A stretch of DNA of 31,651 bases from CAILLO01 sp964579735. GTDB lineage: Bacteria > Bacillota > Clostridia > Saccharofermentanales > UBA5734. The stretch covers positions 1 through 31,651 of the forward strand of contig CAZOHH010000024.1 in assembly GCA_964579735.1 (NCBI GenBank). The letters are read 5' to 3'. Below the pieces are notes generated by a model. The model was not told where the DNA came from and ran no database searches. It saw nothing but the letters and a program-made list of their open reading frames with translations. A program made the position numbers and the translations under genes. Of the stretch, positions 1-7,946 are shown one piece after another (position 1 is the first letter of the stretch; every line of letters begins with the position of its first letter).

Positions 1-66
1 GGCAGCGGGTGCATAGAGTCCCTTGACTGAAAACGCGCGGGGAACTAGAGCACGGCTTTCAGACTA

Positions 67-78
67 GCAAACGTTTGC
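67..78. repeat. 12-bp perfect palindrome
   Basis: The sequence GCAAACGTTTGC reads the same on both strands. It lies six bases before the terminator-like hairpin. Its size and central CG step resemble an operator for a dimeric helix-turn-helix regulator of the LacI type, but no regulator gene is nearby and only one copy was seen, so it may be chance. Confidence 0.35.
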
Positions 79-83
79 ACCAC

Positions 84-120
84 AAAGACCCTCTCCACGG
101 CGCGGAGGGGGTCTTTCCTT
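84..120. terminator. Intrinsic-terminator-like hairpin
   Basis: The arms at 84-96 and 104-116 form a 13-bp stem (one G-U pair) with a 7-base loop, followed on the plus strand by TTTCCTTT. The U-tract is imperfect. The stem begins AAA and ends TTT, so it could work in either direction. It probably ends a gene lying left of the window; nothing else up to position 320 looks coding. Confidence 0.55.
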
Positions 121-321
121 TGGGCTCCCGGACTGTCCACGCCACGCGAACACCACCCCCATGCATGATTGTCTGAATAGGTGCATAATGCAGCAAGGGA
201 GCGGATTTCCGGTTCCAGCGCATGAAACGCTCTGACGAGGCGTTCCCTTCTTCCACTCGGCCTCGTGACCCGAAAGGCCCACCACTCCGACATGTTCATT
301 CGGAAACCCCTGTTTTTCAAG

Positions 322-351
322 TTATGCACAGAGTTATCCACACTATCCACA
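322..351 (+). promoter_or_regulatory. Cluster of three DnaA boxes
   Basis: Three 9-mers lie head to tail on the plus strand: TTATGCACA (322-330) and TTATCCACA (334-342), both matching the TTATNCACA consensus, then CTATCCACA (343-351) with one mismatch. The flanks are AT-richer than the rest of the window (TGTTTTTCAA before, TTTTCAC after). Such arrays occur in oriC and in DnaA-controlled promoters. No dnaA, dnaN or rpmH gene is visible, so which of these it is cannot be settled here. Confidence 0.6.
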
Positions 352-352
352 G

Positions 353-381
353 TTTTCACGTCCACTGCACTGGAGTAAGAT
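353..381 (+). promoter_or_regulatory. Possible sigma-70-type promoter before the phosphatase-like gene
   Basis: TTTTCA (353-358) and TAAGAT (376-381) are separated by 17 bases; each matches four of six consensus positions. The -35 starts two bases after the last DnaA box, so DnaA bound to the array would touch RNA polymerase here. The predicted start lies about 50 bases before the ATG at 437. Confidence 0.35.
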
Positions 382-436
382 GATTGCAGAACCATGCGGT
401 TTTCATCACCGTTGCATACGCCGAGGAGGAATATCG

Positions 437-1666
437 ATGCGGAGACGAATCCGAAACGGACCGGTCCTCTGCATCAGCGTGGATGCGATGGATGCGCGGG
501 ACCTCGACCGTCTCCTTTCCCAACCCGTCCTCGCCGGCCTGGCCGAAAAGGGCTCCATCGTCCGTGGAATGCGTACGGTCGCTCCGTCGCTGACATACCC
601 CGCCCACGCCTCCATCGTCACCGGGAGACGACCCGCTTCCCACGGAATCATCCACAACGAGAAGGACCCGCCATCGGGGTTCGACTGGGACTGGAACTGG
701 TACCGCGATGCCATTCGGGGGGATACGGTCTGCGACGCGGCGCACCGCGCGGGATACCGCGTGGCGTCGCTCCTCTGGCCCGTCATGGGCGGGTCGCAGT
801 TCGAGTGGGTGCTGCCCGAGATCGCGGCGAGCGCGATGAAGGGGGAAAGCCTCACCTGGAAAGCGCTTCGAAATGGGACGCCCTTCTTCCTGCTCGGAGC
901 CGAATGGCGCCACGGGCGTCTGCGGCAGGGCATGCGCCAGCCCCATCTCGACGACTTCGCCTCGGCCGTAGCCGTCGAACTACTCGGACGGCGGCTCAAT
1001 GGGCCGGACCTCCTGATGCTGCACCTCGTCGACCTCGACGACGCGAAGCACCGTCATGGCGTGGGTTCCCGCGAGGCCGACGAAGCCTGCGACCGCACGG
1101 CCGTGAAGATAGGACGTGTTCTCGCCGCGGCCGGCGTCGAGGCGACCGTCCTGATCTTCGGCGACCACGCCCAGATCGACGTGGGCAGACTCCTCGACGG
1201 CATCGGCCGCATGCAGCGGGCAGGTCTCGCCGTTCGGGTGCATGGGGCAGGCGGAGGGGCTTTCCTGTATCCGGAAGCGGGCTATCTCCCGGAGCGCGAC
1301 GACGCACGACTCGAAAGAGTCCTTGCCGATTGGCGCGCGGAACCCGATGGTGGCTTGCGCGGTTGGCTCGACCGGGACGGGATGCATGCGCAAGGCACCG
1401 GGGACGGCCGCGCACTGGCGCTCCTCGACGCCGCGGACGGATTCTCGTTCGACGTGGGGCACCGCGCGACGCACGGGCATCTGCCCGACCATCCCGGAAT
1501 CTCGACGACGCTTTTCGCGGCGGGTCCCGGCATCGCACCCGGCCTTTCGATTGACAGGGCTGAGATAATCGATATAGGTCCTACGGTCGCCCGACTCCTC
1601 GGCATCGAGCTGCCGGAGGCGGAGGGTACCCCGCTTCCCCTTCTCGCAGGGAAGACGAGTCCCTGA
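437..1666 (+). CDS. Alkaline-phosphatase-superfamily protein (nucleotide pyrophosphatase/phosphodiesterase type)
   Basis: The 409-residue product resembles type I phosphodiesterases and nucleotide pyrophosphatases, two-metal enzymes that cleave phosphodiester or phosphomonoester bonds. Visible signatures are an early metal-ligand Asp (D16 in SVDAMD), the region around the nucleophile Thr (PSLTYPAHASIVTG, T53), a DDAKHRHG metal-ligand segment, a GDHA motif and a C-terminal HGHLPDHPGIST segment. There is no signal peptide, so it is probably cytoplasmic. The ATG at 437 is chosen because GAGGAGG sits seven bases upstream; an in-frame ATG at 380 lacks such a site. The zinc importer begins 27 bases downstream, so the genes may be co-transcribed and zinc could be a cofactor, but that link is inference. 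The substrate is unknown. Confidence 0.8.
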   Translation: MRRRIRNGPVLCISVDAMDARDLDRLLSQPVLAGLAEKGSIVRGMRTVAPSLTYPAHASIVTGRRPASHGIIHNEKDPPSGFDWDWNWYRDAIRGDTVCDAAHRAGYRVASLLWPVMGGSQFEWVLPEIAASAMKGESLTWKALRNGTPFFLLGAEWRHGRLRQGMRQPHLDDFASAVAVELLGRRLNGPDLLMLHLVDLDDAKHRHGVGSREADEACDRTAVKIGRVLAAAGVEATVLIFGDHAQIDVGRLLDGIGRMQRAGLAVRVHGAGGGAFLYPEAGYLPERDDARLERVLADWRAEPDGGLRGWLDRDGMHAQGTGDGRALALLDAADGFSFDVGHRATHGHLPDHPGISTTLFAAGPGIAPGLSIDRAEIIDIGPTVARLLGIELPEAEGTPLPLLAGKTSP

Positions 1667-1693
1667 CGAACCGCGACCCATACGGAGGAACGC

Positions 1694-2647
1694 ATGCGAA
1701 CCCAACCTCGTTCAAGCTCACGCTCAATGACCCGCACGGCATCCCGCTTCGCCGGACTGGCGCTTCTCATCTCCAGCCTTCTCGCTTCAGGGTGCGTCGC
1801 ACCCACGACGGCCGCCCCGTCCGGCGAAGATGCGCCCCTCTCCATCGTCGCTTCCTTCTACCCGGTCTACATCGATGTCCTTCAGCTTGCGAAAGATGTG
1901 CCGGGAGTGTCCGTCACCCTTCTCGTTCCCCCCTCGACGGGCTGCCTCCACGACTACGCCCTCACCAGCGGCGACATGAAGGCCTTGACCGCGGCCGACA
2001 TTCTCGTCGTCAACGGCGGTGGGATGGAAGGATTTCTCACTCAGCTCGCGACCGACTTCCCCGGGCTCACCGTCGTCGAATCGTTGCAGGGAATCGTCCC
2101 CGCGCTCGACCCCAACGGCGCGACCGACCCCCACGTCTGGACATCGCCGAAGAGCGCCTCCATCCAGCTCTCGAACATCGCAGCAGGACTGATCGCGGCC
2201 GACCCGACCCACGCCGATCTCTACGCGGCCAACGCCTCACGATACAGCGCCGAACTCGATGCGCTCGACCGCCGCGCGGCGACGCGGCTCGCCCCCTTCC
2301 GAGGGACGCATGTACTCGCCGGACATTCCTCCTTCCTCTACTTCGCCCGCGACTACGGCTTTGACATGATCGGCCTGTTCGGTCTGGACGATGGGCAGAC
2401 CGTCGGGACTCTCGAGCTCTCCCGCATGATCGATGCCGCGAAGGCCCTCCCCGGAACCCTGATCGTCACCGACCCGCAATACCCCGCCATCGCCGGCGAT
2501 ACCGTCGTCCGCGAGACCGGCCTGCCTTCCTGCGTCTTCGACTCCGTGGCCGGAGGCACCCTCGAGGGACCTGCCGCCATGGACGACTATCTGAACCGGA
2601 TGGATGCCAACCTGGACCGCCTCATGCAGGCGCTGGAGGCCAGATGA
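1694..2647 (+). CDS. znuA: Zinc/manganese ABC transporter substrate-binding lipoprotein (ZnuA/TroA family)
   Basis: This 317-residue protein is the extracellular metal-binding component of a cluster A-I (ZnuA/TroA-type) importer. A basic N-terminus and hydrophobic stretch end in a lipobox LLASGC, making C34 the likely lipidated residue. Metal-ligand positions of the family are present: H86 (CLHDY), H147 (DPHVW), H211 (AGHSSFLYFA) and an acidic residue in TDPQYPA. The His-rich loop typical of many zinc-specific members is absent, so manganese cannot be excluded. GGAGG lies five bases before the ATG. The stop codon overlaps the ATPase start (ATGA), indicating translational coupling. No Zur or MntR operator was identified. 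Confidence 0.88.
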   Translation: MRTQPRSSSRSMTRTASRFAGLALLISSLLASGCVAPTTAAPSGEDAPLSIVASFYPVYIDVLQLAKDVPGVSVTLLVPPSTGCLHDYALTSGDMKALTAADILVVNGGGMEGFLTQLATDFPGLTVVESLQGIVPALDPNGATDPHVWTSPKSASIQLSNIAAGLIAADPTHADLYAANASRYSAELDALDRRAATRLAPFRGTHVLAGHSSFLYFARDYGFDMIGLFGLDDGQTVGTLELSRMIDAAKALPGTLIVTDPQYPAIAGDTVVRETGLPSCVFDSVAGGTLEGPAAMDDYLNRMDANLDRLMQALEAR

Positions 2648-3531
2648 CCGCGAAGGCCCCCCGAAACCCCGCGCTCGTCCAGATTCCGGCCCCCGTTGTG
2701 CCCGAGCCGCACGGACACCACCACCACGTCCCGGATGCCATCGTCCCGACCGTCGCGCCCGCCGCCGTCCGCGAGGTCTGCAGCGCCTGCTGCACCCGCA
2801 TCGAAGCCCTCGGCGTCGAGATCTCCGGGCATACCATTCTCCACGACATCGACCTGCATCTCCACTGCGGCGAGCTCACCGTCATCGTCGGCCCCAACGG
2901 TGCCGGCAAGACCACGCTGCTCCGTGCCGTGGCTGGACTTCTCCCGCATCAGGGGCGCATCGTCTTCGAGGACTTCGGACACGGCACCACCGGCCGCCCC
3001 GTGATCGGCTACGTGCCCCAGGCGCCGACTTTCGACCGATCGACTCCGGCCTCGGTCCAGGATCTCTTCGCCGCGGCCTTCTCCCGCCGTCCCGCCTTCA
3101 CCGGAGCCTCCCGTCGTACCGCCGACTTCGCCGCGGCCTGCCTCGAGCGCACCGGCGCCGCGCATCTGCTTCGGCGCGAACTGTCCCGCCTGTCCGGCGG
3201 AGAACTGCAGCGCGTCATGCTGGCCCTCGCCCTCGAGCCCGCGCCGAACCTCCTGCTCCTCGACGAACCCGTTTCCGGGATGGACATCCGCGGCCGCGAC
3301 GCGTTCTACGGCCTTCTCGAGGATATCCGCTGCCGCCTCGACCTCTCCATCCTCATGGTCTCCCACGACATGGCCGCCGCCACCGAACACGCCGACCGGC
3401 TGATTCTCCTCGACGGCACCGTCCTGGCCGACGGCCTGCCCGAAGAGGTCGCCGTTTCCGACGCCTACCTCGACCGGCTCGGCCCCGCGCCGCATCGGCA
3501 CGAGCACCGCCATGCGGGAGGGTCTGTCTGA
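2644..3531 (+). CDS. znuC: Zinc/manganese ABC transporter ATPase with His-rich N- and C-terminal tails
   Basis: This 295-residue ATPase powers metal import. The ABC domain starts near residue 53 with Walker A GPNGAGKT (83-90), signature LSGGELQR, Walker B LLLLDEP and the switch His in VSHDM. Two additions are unusual: an N-terminal extension of about 50 residues carrying HGHHHH (H23, H25-28) and a CSACC cluster (C46, C49, C50), and a C-terminal tail with alternating histidines PHRHEHRH (H284, 286, 288, 290). These could bind zinc in the cytoplasm as a sensor or buffer, which is inference. The start overlaps the binding-protein gene by four bases and the stop overlaps the permease start by one base. 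Confidence 0.9.
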   Translation: MTAKAPRNPALVQIPAPVVPEPHGHHHHVPDAIVPTVAPAAVREVCSACCTRIEALGVEISGHTILHDIDLHLHCGELTVIVGPNGAGKTTLLRAVAGLLPHQGRIVFEDFGHGTTGRPVIGYVPQAPTFDRSTPASVQDLFAAAFSRRPAFTGASRRTADFAAACLERTGAAHLLRRELSRLSGGELQRVMLALALEPAPNLLLLDEPVSGMDIRGRDAFYGLLEDIRCRLDLSILMVSHDMAAATEHADRLILLDGTVLADGLPEEVAVSDAYLDRLGPAPHRHEHRHAGGSV

Positions 3532-4349
3532 TGGAGACGCTGCTGCACATGTTCGATTACGGCTTCATGCGCTATGCGTTCCTGGCCATCCTCATGCTCG
3601 CCCCGCTCTTCGGCATGCTGGGCACCCAGGTCGTCTCGAACCGCATGGCCTTCTTCGCGGATGCCCTTGGGCACAGCGCCCTGGCCGGCATCGCCATCGG
3701 CGTGCTGCTGGGCGTCGCCGACCCGCTGCTCGCCATGGTCGGCTTCGGCCTCGTCTTCGCCATCGGCATCGTCGTCGGCCGCGAACGCGGCGGCGCCTCC
3801 GCAGACACCACCATCGGCGTCTTCTCCTCGCTGGCCATGGCCCTCGGCATCCTGCTGCTGTCGCGCGCCGGAGGCTTCGCCAAGTACTCGTCCTTCCTGA
3901 TCGGCGACATCCTCGCCATCGACTCCATGGACCTGATCCGCCTGCTTCTGGTGCTCGCGCTGTTCCTCGTCTATTGGTTCGTGTTCTACAACCGACTGCT
4001 CCTTGCGACGCTGCAGGGGTCCGTGGCCCAGAGCCGGGGCGTTCCGGTCCTGCTGAACGAGATCGTGTTCAACGTCATGGTCGCCATCGTGGTCATGGTC
4101 TCGATCCGCTGGGTCGGGCTGCTCGTGATCAACGCCATGCTCGTGGTGCCCGCGGCCGCCGCCCGCCGGCTCTCCGGCAGCGTCCGCTCCTATCAGGCGC
4201 TTTCCGTCGGCATCAGTCTGATTTCCGGTGTTGCCGGCCTCGTGGTATCATACCTAGCAGATGTTCCGGCCGGCGCCACCTTCGTGGTCGTCGCCGCCGG
4301 ATTCTACCTCCTCTCCGTAGTCGTCGCCCGGGTCCGCGGGCGCGCCTGA
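3531..4349 (+). CDS. znuB: Zinc/manganese ABC transporter permease (ZnuB/TroC family)
   Basis: The 272-residue product is a polytopic inner-membrane protein of the ABC-3 permease family. Family-typical segments are visible: MAFFADALGHSALAGIAIG near the N-terminus, and VSIRWVGLLVINAMLVVPAA in the C-terminal half. I count about eight hydrophobic segments. The ATG shares one base with the ATPase stop (TGATG), so translation is coupled. A longer frame extending upstream to 2604 only reads znuC in the wrong frame and is not a real N-terminus. It completes the three-gene importer. Confidence 0.9.
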   Translation: METLLHMFDYGFMRYAFLAILMLAPLFGMLGTQVVSNRMAFFADALGHSALAGIAIGVLLGVADPLLAMVGFGLVFAIGIVVGRERGGASADTTIGVFSSLAMALGILLLSRAGGFAKYSSFLIGDILAIDSMDLIRLLLVLALFLVYWFVFYNRLLLATLQGSVAQSRGVPVLLNEIVFNVMVAIVVMVSIRWVGLLVINAMLVVPAAAARRLSGSVRSYQALSVGISLISGVAGLVVSYLADVPAGATFVVVAAGFYLLSVVVARVRGRA

Positions 4350-4399
4350 CGGAAACGGGCCGGTCCGCCGGTTCGGAATGCCGAAAGGGGTCCCCGCCG

Positions 4400-5698
4400 A
4401 TGGGAACCACACGCGACGCCGCAGTCGCCGCCCGCTCCGCCGCCCTCGCCCTGGCCGCCGTCCCCTCCGTGGAGAAGGACGCCGCCCTGCTGCGCATCGC
4501 CGATGCCCTCTCCGCGCACGCCGAAGGGCTTGCCGCGGCCAATGCAGAGGACCTGCGAAAGGCCGTCGAGGCCGGTCTCCCCGACCCCGTCCTCAAGCGT
4601 CTGAAGTTCGATGCGCCAAAGATCCTCGCGGCCGCCGATGGCGTGCGGAGTCTTGCCGCGCTGCCGGATCCGGTGGGCCGCACCCTGCTCTCCACCGAAC
4701 TCGACGCGGGTCTCGACCTCTTCCGCGTGACCTGCCCCCTCGGCGTGATCGGCGTCGTCTTCGAGTCCCGCCCCGACGCGCTGGTGCAGATCGCCTGTTT
4801 GTGCCTCAAGAGCGGAAACGCGGCCCTCCTCAAGGGCGGGGCGGAGGCGCTGGGCACGAACCGCGCCGTGGCCGCCGTGCTCCTGGCCGCCTCGCTCGGC
4901 TCCGGCATCCCCGAAGGCTGGTTCTCGCTGCTCGAGACCCGATCGGACGTCGGCGAACTTCTCGGGATGGATGACCTGGTGGACCTGCTGATTCCCCGCG
5001 GCTCCAATGAATTCGTGCGGTACATCATGGACCACACCCGCGTCCCCGTCCTCGGCCACGCCGACGGCATCTGCCACGTCTACGCGGACTCTTCCGCCGA
5101 CGTCGCGATGGCCGTGCGCGTGATGCTCGACGCCAAGACCCAGTACGTCTCGGTCTGCAATGCCGCCGAGACCTTCCTCGTACATGCCGCCGTCGCGCCT
5201 GCGCTGCTGCCGCCCCTGATGAAGGCGCTCGCCGCGAAGGGCGTCGCCGTCGTCGGTTGCCACCGCACGGCCGCCGCCACGGGCTGCGCCGCCGCCACCG
5301 AGGTGGACTGGTCCACGGAGTACCTCGACTACAAGGTGTCCATCAGGATCGTCGACAGTCTCGATGATGCCGTGGACCACGTCAATCGATATGGGTCGAA
5401 GCACACCGACGCGATCCTGACCGAGGACCCCGACGCCGCCGCCCGTTTCCTCGAGCGGGTCGACTCCGGCAACGTCTTCTGGAACTGCTCGACCCGCTTC
5501 AGCGACGGCTTCCGCTACGGCTTCGGCGCCGAGGTCGGCGTCAGCACCTCCAAGATCCACGCCCGCGGTCCGGTCGGGCTCGAGGGGCTCGTCACGTATA
5601 AATACAAGCTGCTGGGACACGGCCAGACCGTCGACGACTATTCGTCGGGCCGGAGCCACTTCACGCACAGGGAGATGGACCGGGAGTGTCCCCTCTGA
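4400..5698 (+). CDS. proA: Glutamate-5-semialdehyde dehydrogenase (gamma-glutamyl phosphate reductase)
   Basis: ProA reduces gamma-glutamyl phosphate to glutamate-5-semialdehyde with NADPH, the second step of proline synthesis. The 432-residue protein shows PLGVIGVVFESRPDALVQIA, the catalytic Cys region SVCNAAETFLVH (C253) and the C-terminal GVSTSKIHARGPVGLEGL motif, followed by a charged tail that may be slightly longer than usual. The ATG at 4400 follows AAAGGGG with about nine bases between. The open frame continues to 3512, but that part overlaps znuB and does not resemble ProA. proB, its usual partner, is not in the window. The stop overlaps the next gene by 13 bases. Confidence 0.93.
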   Translation: MGTTRDAAVAARSAALALAAVPSVEKDAALLRIADALSAHAEGLAAANAEDLRKAVEAGLPDPVLKRLKFDAPKILAAADGVRSLAALPDPVGRTLLSTELDAGLDLFRVTCPLGVIGVVFESRPDALVQIACLCLKSGNAALLKGGAEALGTNRAVAAVLLAASLGSGIPEGWFSLLETRSDVGELLGMDDLVDLLIPRGSNEFVRYIMDHTRVPVLGHADGICHVYADSSADVAMAVRVMLDAKTQYVSVCNAAETFLVHAAVAPALLPPLMKALAAKGVAVVGCHRTAAATGCAAATEVDWSTEYLDYKVSIRIVDSLDDAVDHVNRYGSKHTDAILTEDPDAAARFLERVDSGNVFWNCSTRFSDGFRYGFGAEVGVSTSKIHARGPVGLEGLVTYKYKLLGHGQTVDDYSSGRSHFTHREMDRECPL

Positions 5699-7035
5699 GC
5701 GCGCGGAAGATGGGGTCCTCCGGAACCAAAGAACGCTCGCGCCTCGCCGCACGCCTGCACGGACCCCTGGACTGGATCGTCGCGGCGCAGCGGACGATGC
5801 CGGCCCGCCACAAGGGGCTTCTCGCCGTTCTCGTCCTGACCTTCCTCTCGCCCTATACGGCTCCTGTCGCGATGCTCGCCGTCGTCCTCTATGCGGTGGT
5901 GCGGACCCTCCGATCCATCCGCAGCTCACCCGATGGGAATCCCGTCCGTGCGATGTTCCGCCGGACCCTGGACGGGCTCGCGGCGAGCCGGCTGTTTCTC
6001 CCGGGCGTGGTCTTCTTCCTGTCCTCGGTCGTCGGCGCCATCGTCTACGACAACCCGAGGTCGATTCTCATCACCTTCGTTCTGGTCCTGCCCGCGCTTC
6101 TCGCTGCACTCTGGTTCGAATACAGCTGGACCCGCGACGATGCCCTGCACTTCTCCCATTACACCTCTCTCCTCCTCCTTCCGGTAGCCCTCCTCGCGAC
6201 CGTGCGACTGGCCGGCGTCTTCCCGTATGCCCTTTTCCCGACGCGTGCAACGGGTACGTTCGGCAACCCGAACATCCTCGCCTTCGTGCTCGAGGCGACG
6301 ATCCCCATGGCCATGGCCATGACCTATCACGTCTGGAGCAAGACCGGCAAGGCGCTGCTTCTGTTCTCGATCACCGTCGGCTGGGTCATGCTCTACTTCA
6401 CCGGAAGCCGGTCCGGTCTCATGGCAGGACTCGCCGCCGCCATGGTCTTCTTCCTGTTCATGAGTGAACGAAGGCTCCTGTCGGTCGCGATCGGCCTCGC
6501 CGCCATCGGGCTGATCGTCCTCTCCATCTGGCCGGAATATGCCCTCGCCGCGCTCAAGTCGCTGATTCCCCGTCTGAACACGGTCACCGAGGAAGTCGCC
6601 AGCCGGATGATGCTTTGGAAATTCGCCTGGACCGAAATCTGGAAGGACCCGATCCTCGGCAGGGGGCTGTTCTCATTTCCCAGATACGTGACGGATCCGC
6701 GCTATGCCGACCGCATCCATGCCCATAGCCTCTACCTCGGGCTCTGGCTGGAAGCCGGCGGCGTAGGGCTGGCGGCTTTCGGATTCCTCGTCGCGCGACT
6801 CGCGGGGTCGGTCGTGCGCACCTTCCGCGGTTCGCCCCTGCGCCCCTACCTGGCCGGTGGTCTGGCGGTCCTGACGACCATGCTCGTGCACGGCGTATCC
6901 GACATCCCCATCATGAGCACCCAGACGCTCCCCCTGCTTCTCCTGACATTCGCGGCGCTTTCCGTGGCGCTGGGGCCGAAGGGTCACCGAGGAAAGCCTC
7001 CCCGGCTGGACTCCGAGGGTCGCAGAATCGTCTGA
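5686..7035 (+). CDS. O-antigen ligase/polymerase family membrane protein (Wzy_C)
   Basis: The 449-residue integral membrane protein carries Wzy/WaaL-family features: GTFGNPNILAF (190-200), FTGSRSGLMAG (238-248), a following large loop with WKFAWTEIWKDPILGRG (311-327) and HAHSLYLGLWLEAGGVG (345-361). About ten hydrophobic segments are seen. Such proteins polymerise or transfer lipid-linked glycans at the outer face of the membrane; in a Gram-positive-type cell this would be a capsule or wall polysaccharide. No glycosyltransferases flank it. The GTG start at 5686 overlaps proA; an ATG at 5710 is an alternative, and neither has a strong ribosome binding site. Confidence 0.8.
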   Translation: MSPLSARKMGSSGTKERSRLAARLHGPLDWIVAAQRTMPARHKGLLAVLVLTFLSPYTAPVAMLAVVLYAVVRTLRSIRSSPDGNPVRAMFRRTLDGLAASRLFLPGVVFFLSSVVGAIVYDNPRSILITFVLVLPALLAALWFEYSWTRDDALHFSHYTSLLLLPVALLATVRLAGVFPYALFPTRATGTFGNPNILAFVLEATIPMAMAMTYHVWSKTGKALLLFSITVGWVMLYFTGSRSGLMAGLAAAMVFFLFMSERRLLSVAIGLAAIGLIVLSIWPEYALAALKSLIPRLNTVTEEVASRMMLWKFAWTEIWKDPILGRGLFSFPRYVTDPRYADRIHAHSLYLGLWLEAGGVGLAAFGFLVARLAGSVVRTFRGSPLRPYLAGGLAVLTTMLVHGVSDIPIMSTQTLPLLLLTFAALSVALGPKGHRGKPPRLDSEGRRIV

Positions 7036-7066
7036 GCGGAGCGTCGCGACGCCAGACTTTCAGGTG

Positions 7067-7072
7067 TATAAT
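7067..7072 (+). promoter_or_regulatory. Possible -10 element for the zinc-ribbon gene
   Basis: A perfect TATAAT lies 29 bases before the ATG at 7101 in an otherwise GC-rich gap. No convincing -35 hexamer is found at the expected distance, so this is a partial promoter call. Confidence 0.4.
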
Positions 7073-7100
7073 GCTCTGGATATGGAAAGGATGATGCATC

Positions 7101-7331
7101 ATGCCCTACTATGACCTCAAGTGCGCGGACTGCGAAAACGAATTCAACACAAGGGCCTCGATGGACGAGAAGTCCGGCGGCGCGATCCAATGCCCTGCCT
7201 GCGGCTCCTACCGCCTCGAGACCATCTTCCGCAAGGTGAACATCGTGCGCAGCCGCGGAGACGTTCCCGAAGGTTGCCCAGCGGACGCCGGCGGCGGCTG
7301 CGAAGGCGGCCGTTGCAGCGGGTGCCGATAG
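7101..7331 (+). CDS. FmdB-type zinc-ribbon protein
   Basis: This 76-residue protein starts MPYYDLKCADC, the typical opening of FmdB/CxxC_CxxC_SSSS zinc-ribbon proteins. Two CxxC pairs (CADC at 8-11, CPAC near 32-35) should bind one structural zinc. After a basic stretch the C-terminus is Gly/Cys rich (CPADAGGGCEGGRCSGC), adding four cysteines that might hold a second metal. The family role is poorly known; FmdB has been proposed as a regulatory protein. GGAAAGG lies upstream of the ATG. A separate promoter sits between it and rpiB, so it need not be part of the following operon. Confidence 0.82.
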   Translation: MPYYDLKCADCENEFNTRASMDEKSGGAIQCPACGSYRLETIFRKVNIVRSRGDVPEGCPADAGGGCEGGRCSGCR

Positions 7332-7342
7332 GCCCTGGAATC

Positions 7343-7371
7343 TTGCGTGGACCGGTCCCATCGGATAGAAT
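7343..7371 (+). promoter_or_regulatory. Predicted promoter of rpiB-upp
   Basis: TTGCGT (7343-7348) and TAGAAT (7366-7371) are spaced by 17 bases, a good fit to the housekeeping consensus. The expected start is near 7378, giving a leader of about 36 bases to the rpiB ATG. Confidence 0.55.
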
Positions 7372-7413
7372 GACGGGAAGCATATCGAATCGGGAAGGGA
7401 GGAAGTCGTCACC

Positions 7414-7869
7414 ATGAAGATCGCCCTGGCCAGCGACCACGCTGGATACGCGCTCAAGCGGCTTCTCTCCAGGCACCTGACCGAGAAGGGGTTCGAATGC
7501 GTCGACTTCGGCGCCGACACCGATGCGCAGCCGAGCAGTTACGTCCCCTTCGCCGAGCGCCTCTCCGAGGCCGTTTCCGAAGGCGAACCGCCCTTCGGGA
7601 TCGTGATCTGCGGAACCGGCCTGGGGATCTCGATCACCGCGAACAAGGTAAAGGGGATCCGCGCGGCCGTCTGCACCAACGAATACATGGCTCGGATGGC
7701 ACGCCAGCACAACGACGCGAACGTCCTCGCCCTGGGCGCCAGGGTCGTGGGCACAGGGCTTGCGGTCTCCGTCGTCGACGCATTCCTCGAGGAGACCTTC
7801 GAAGCCGGAGGCAGGCACCAGGCGCGGGTCGAGGAGATCCGCGACGTGGAGCGCAGGCATTTCAAGTAG
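7414..7869 (+). CDS. rpiB: Ribose-5-phosphate isomerase B (RpiB/LacAB family)
   Basis: RpiB interconverts ribose 5-phosphate and ribulose 5-phosphate in the pentose phosphate pathway, feeding PRPP synthesis. The 151-residue protein has the N-terminal ASDHAG motif (D8, H9), the active-site loop CGTGLGISITANK with catalytic C66, and RQHNDANVLALGARV. Length is typical. GGGAGG lies upstream of the ATG with a rather long spacer. The next gene, upp, uses PRPP, so the pair fits a nucleotide-salvage unit; rpiB-upp ahead of ATP synthase is a familiar Bacillota order. Confidence 0.93.
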   Translation: MKIALASDHAGYALKRLLSRHLTEKGFECVDFGADTDAQPSSYVPFAERLSEAVSEGEPPFGIVICGTGLGISITANKVKGIRAAVCTNEYMARMARQHNDANVLALGARVVGTGLAVSVVDAFLEETFEAGGRHQARVEEIRDVERRHFK

Positions 7870-7893
7870 TCCACCCCAGGTAGTTCATCCGCC

Positions 7894-7911
7894 GCCTCCC
7901 GCCCGGGAGGC
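7894..7911 (+). other. Stem-loop between rpiB and upp
   Basis: GCCTCCC (7894-7900) pairs with GGGAGGC (7905-7911) around a GCCC loop. No U-tract follows, so it is not a canonical terminator. It lies about 35 bases before the upp start and could affect mRNA stability or processing. Confidence 0.4.
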
Positions 7912-7946
7912 ATCCCGTAAGGGGCAGTTTCACAGGACGGTGCCAC

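Noticed and set aside
2604..3530. Upstream extension of the znuB frame
   Set aside because: It reads znuC out of frame as Arg/Pro-rich sequence; the permease family starts at the ATG at 3531.
3512..4399. Upstream extension of the proA frame as a fusion protein
   Set aside because: The extra part is an out-of-frame reading of znuB; ProA similarity begins at the ATG at 4400.
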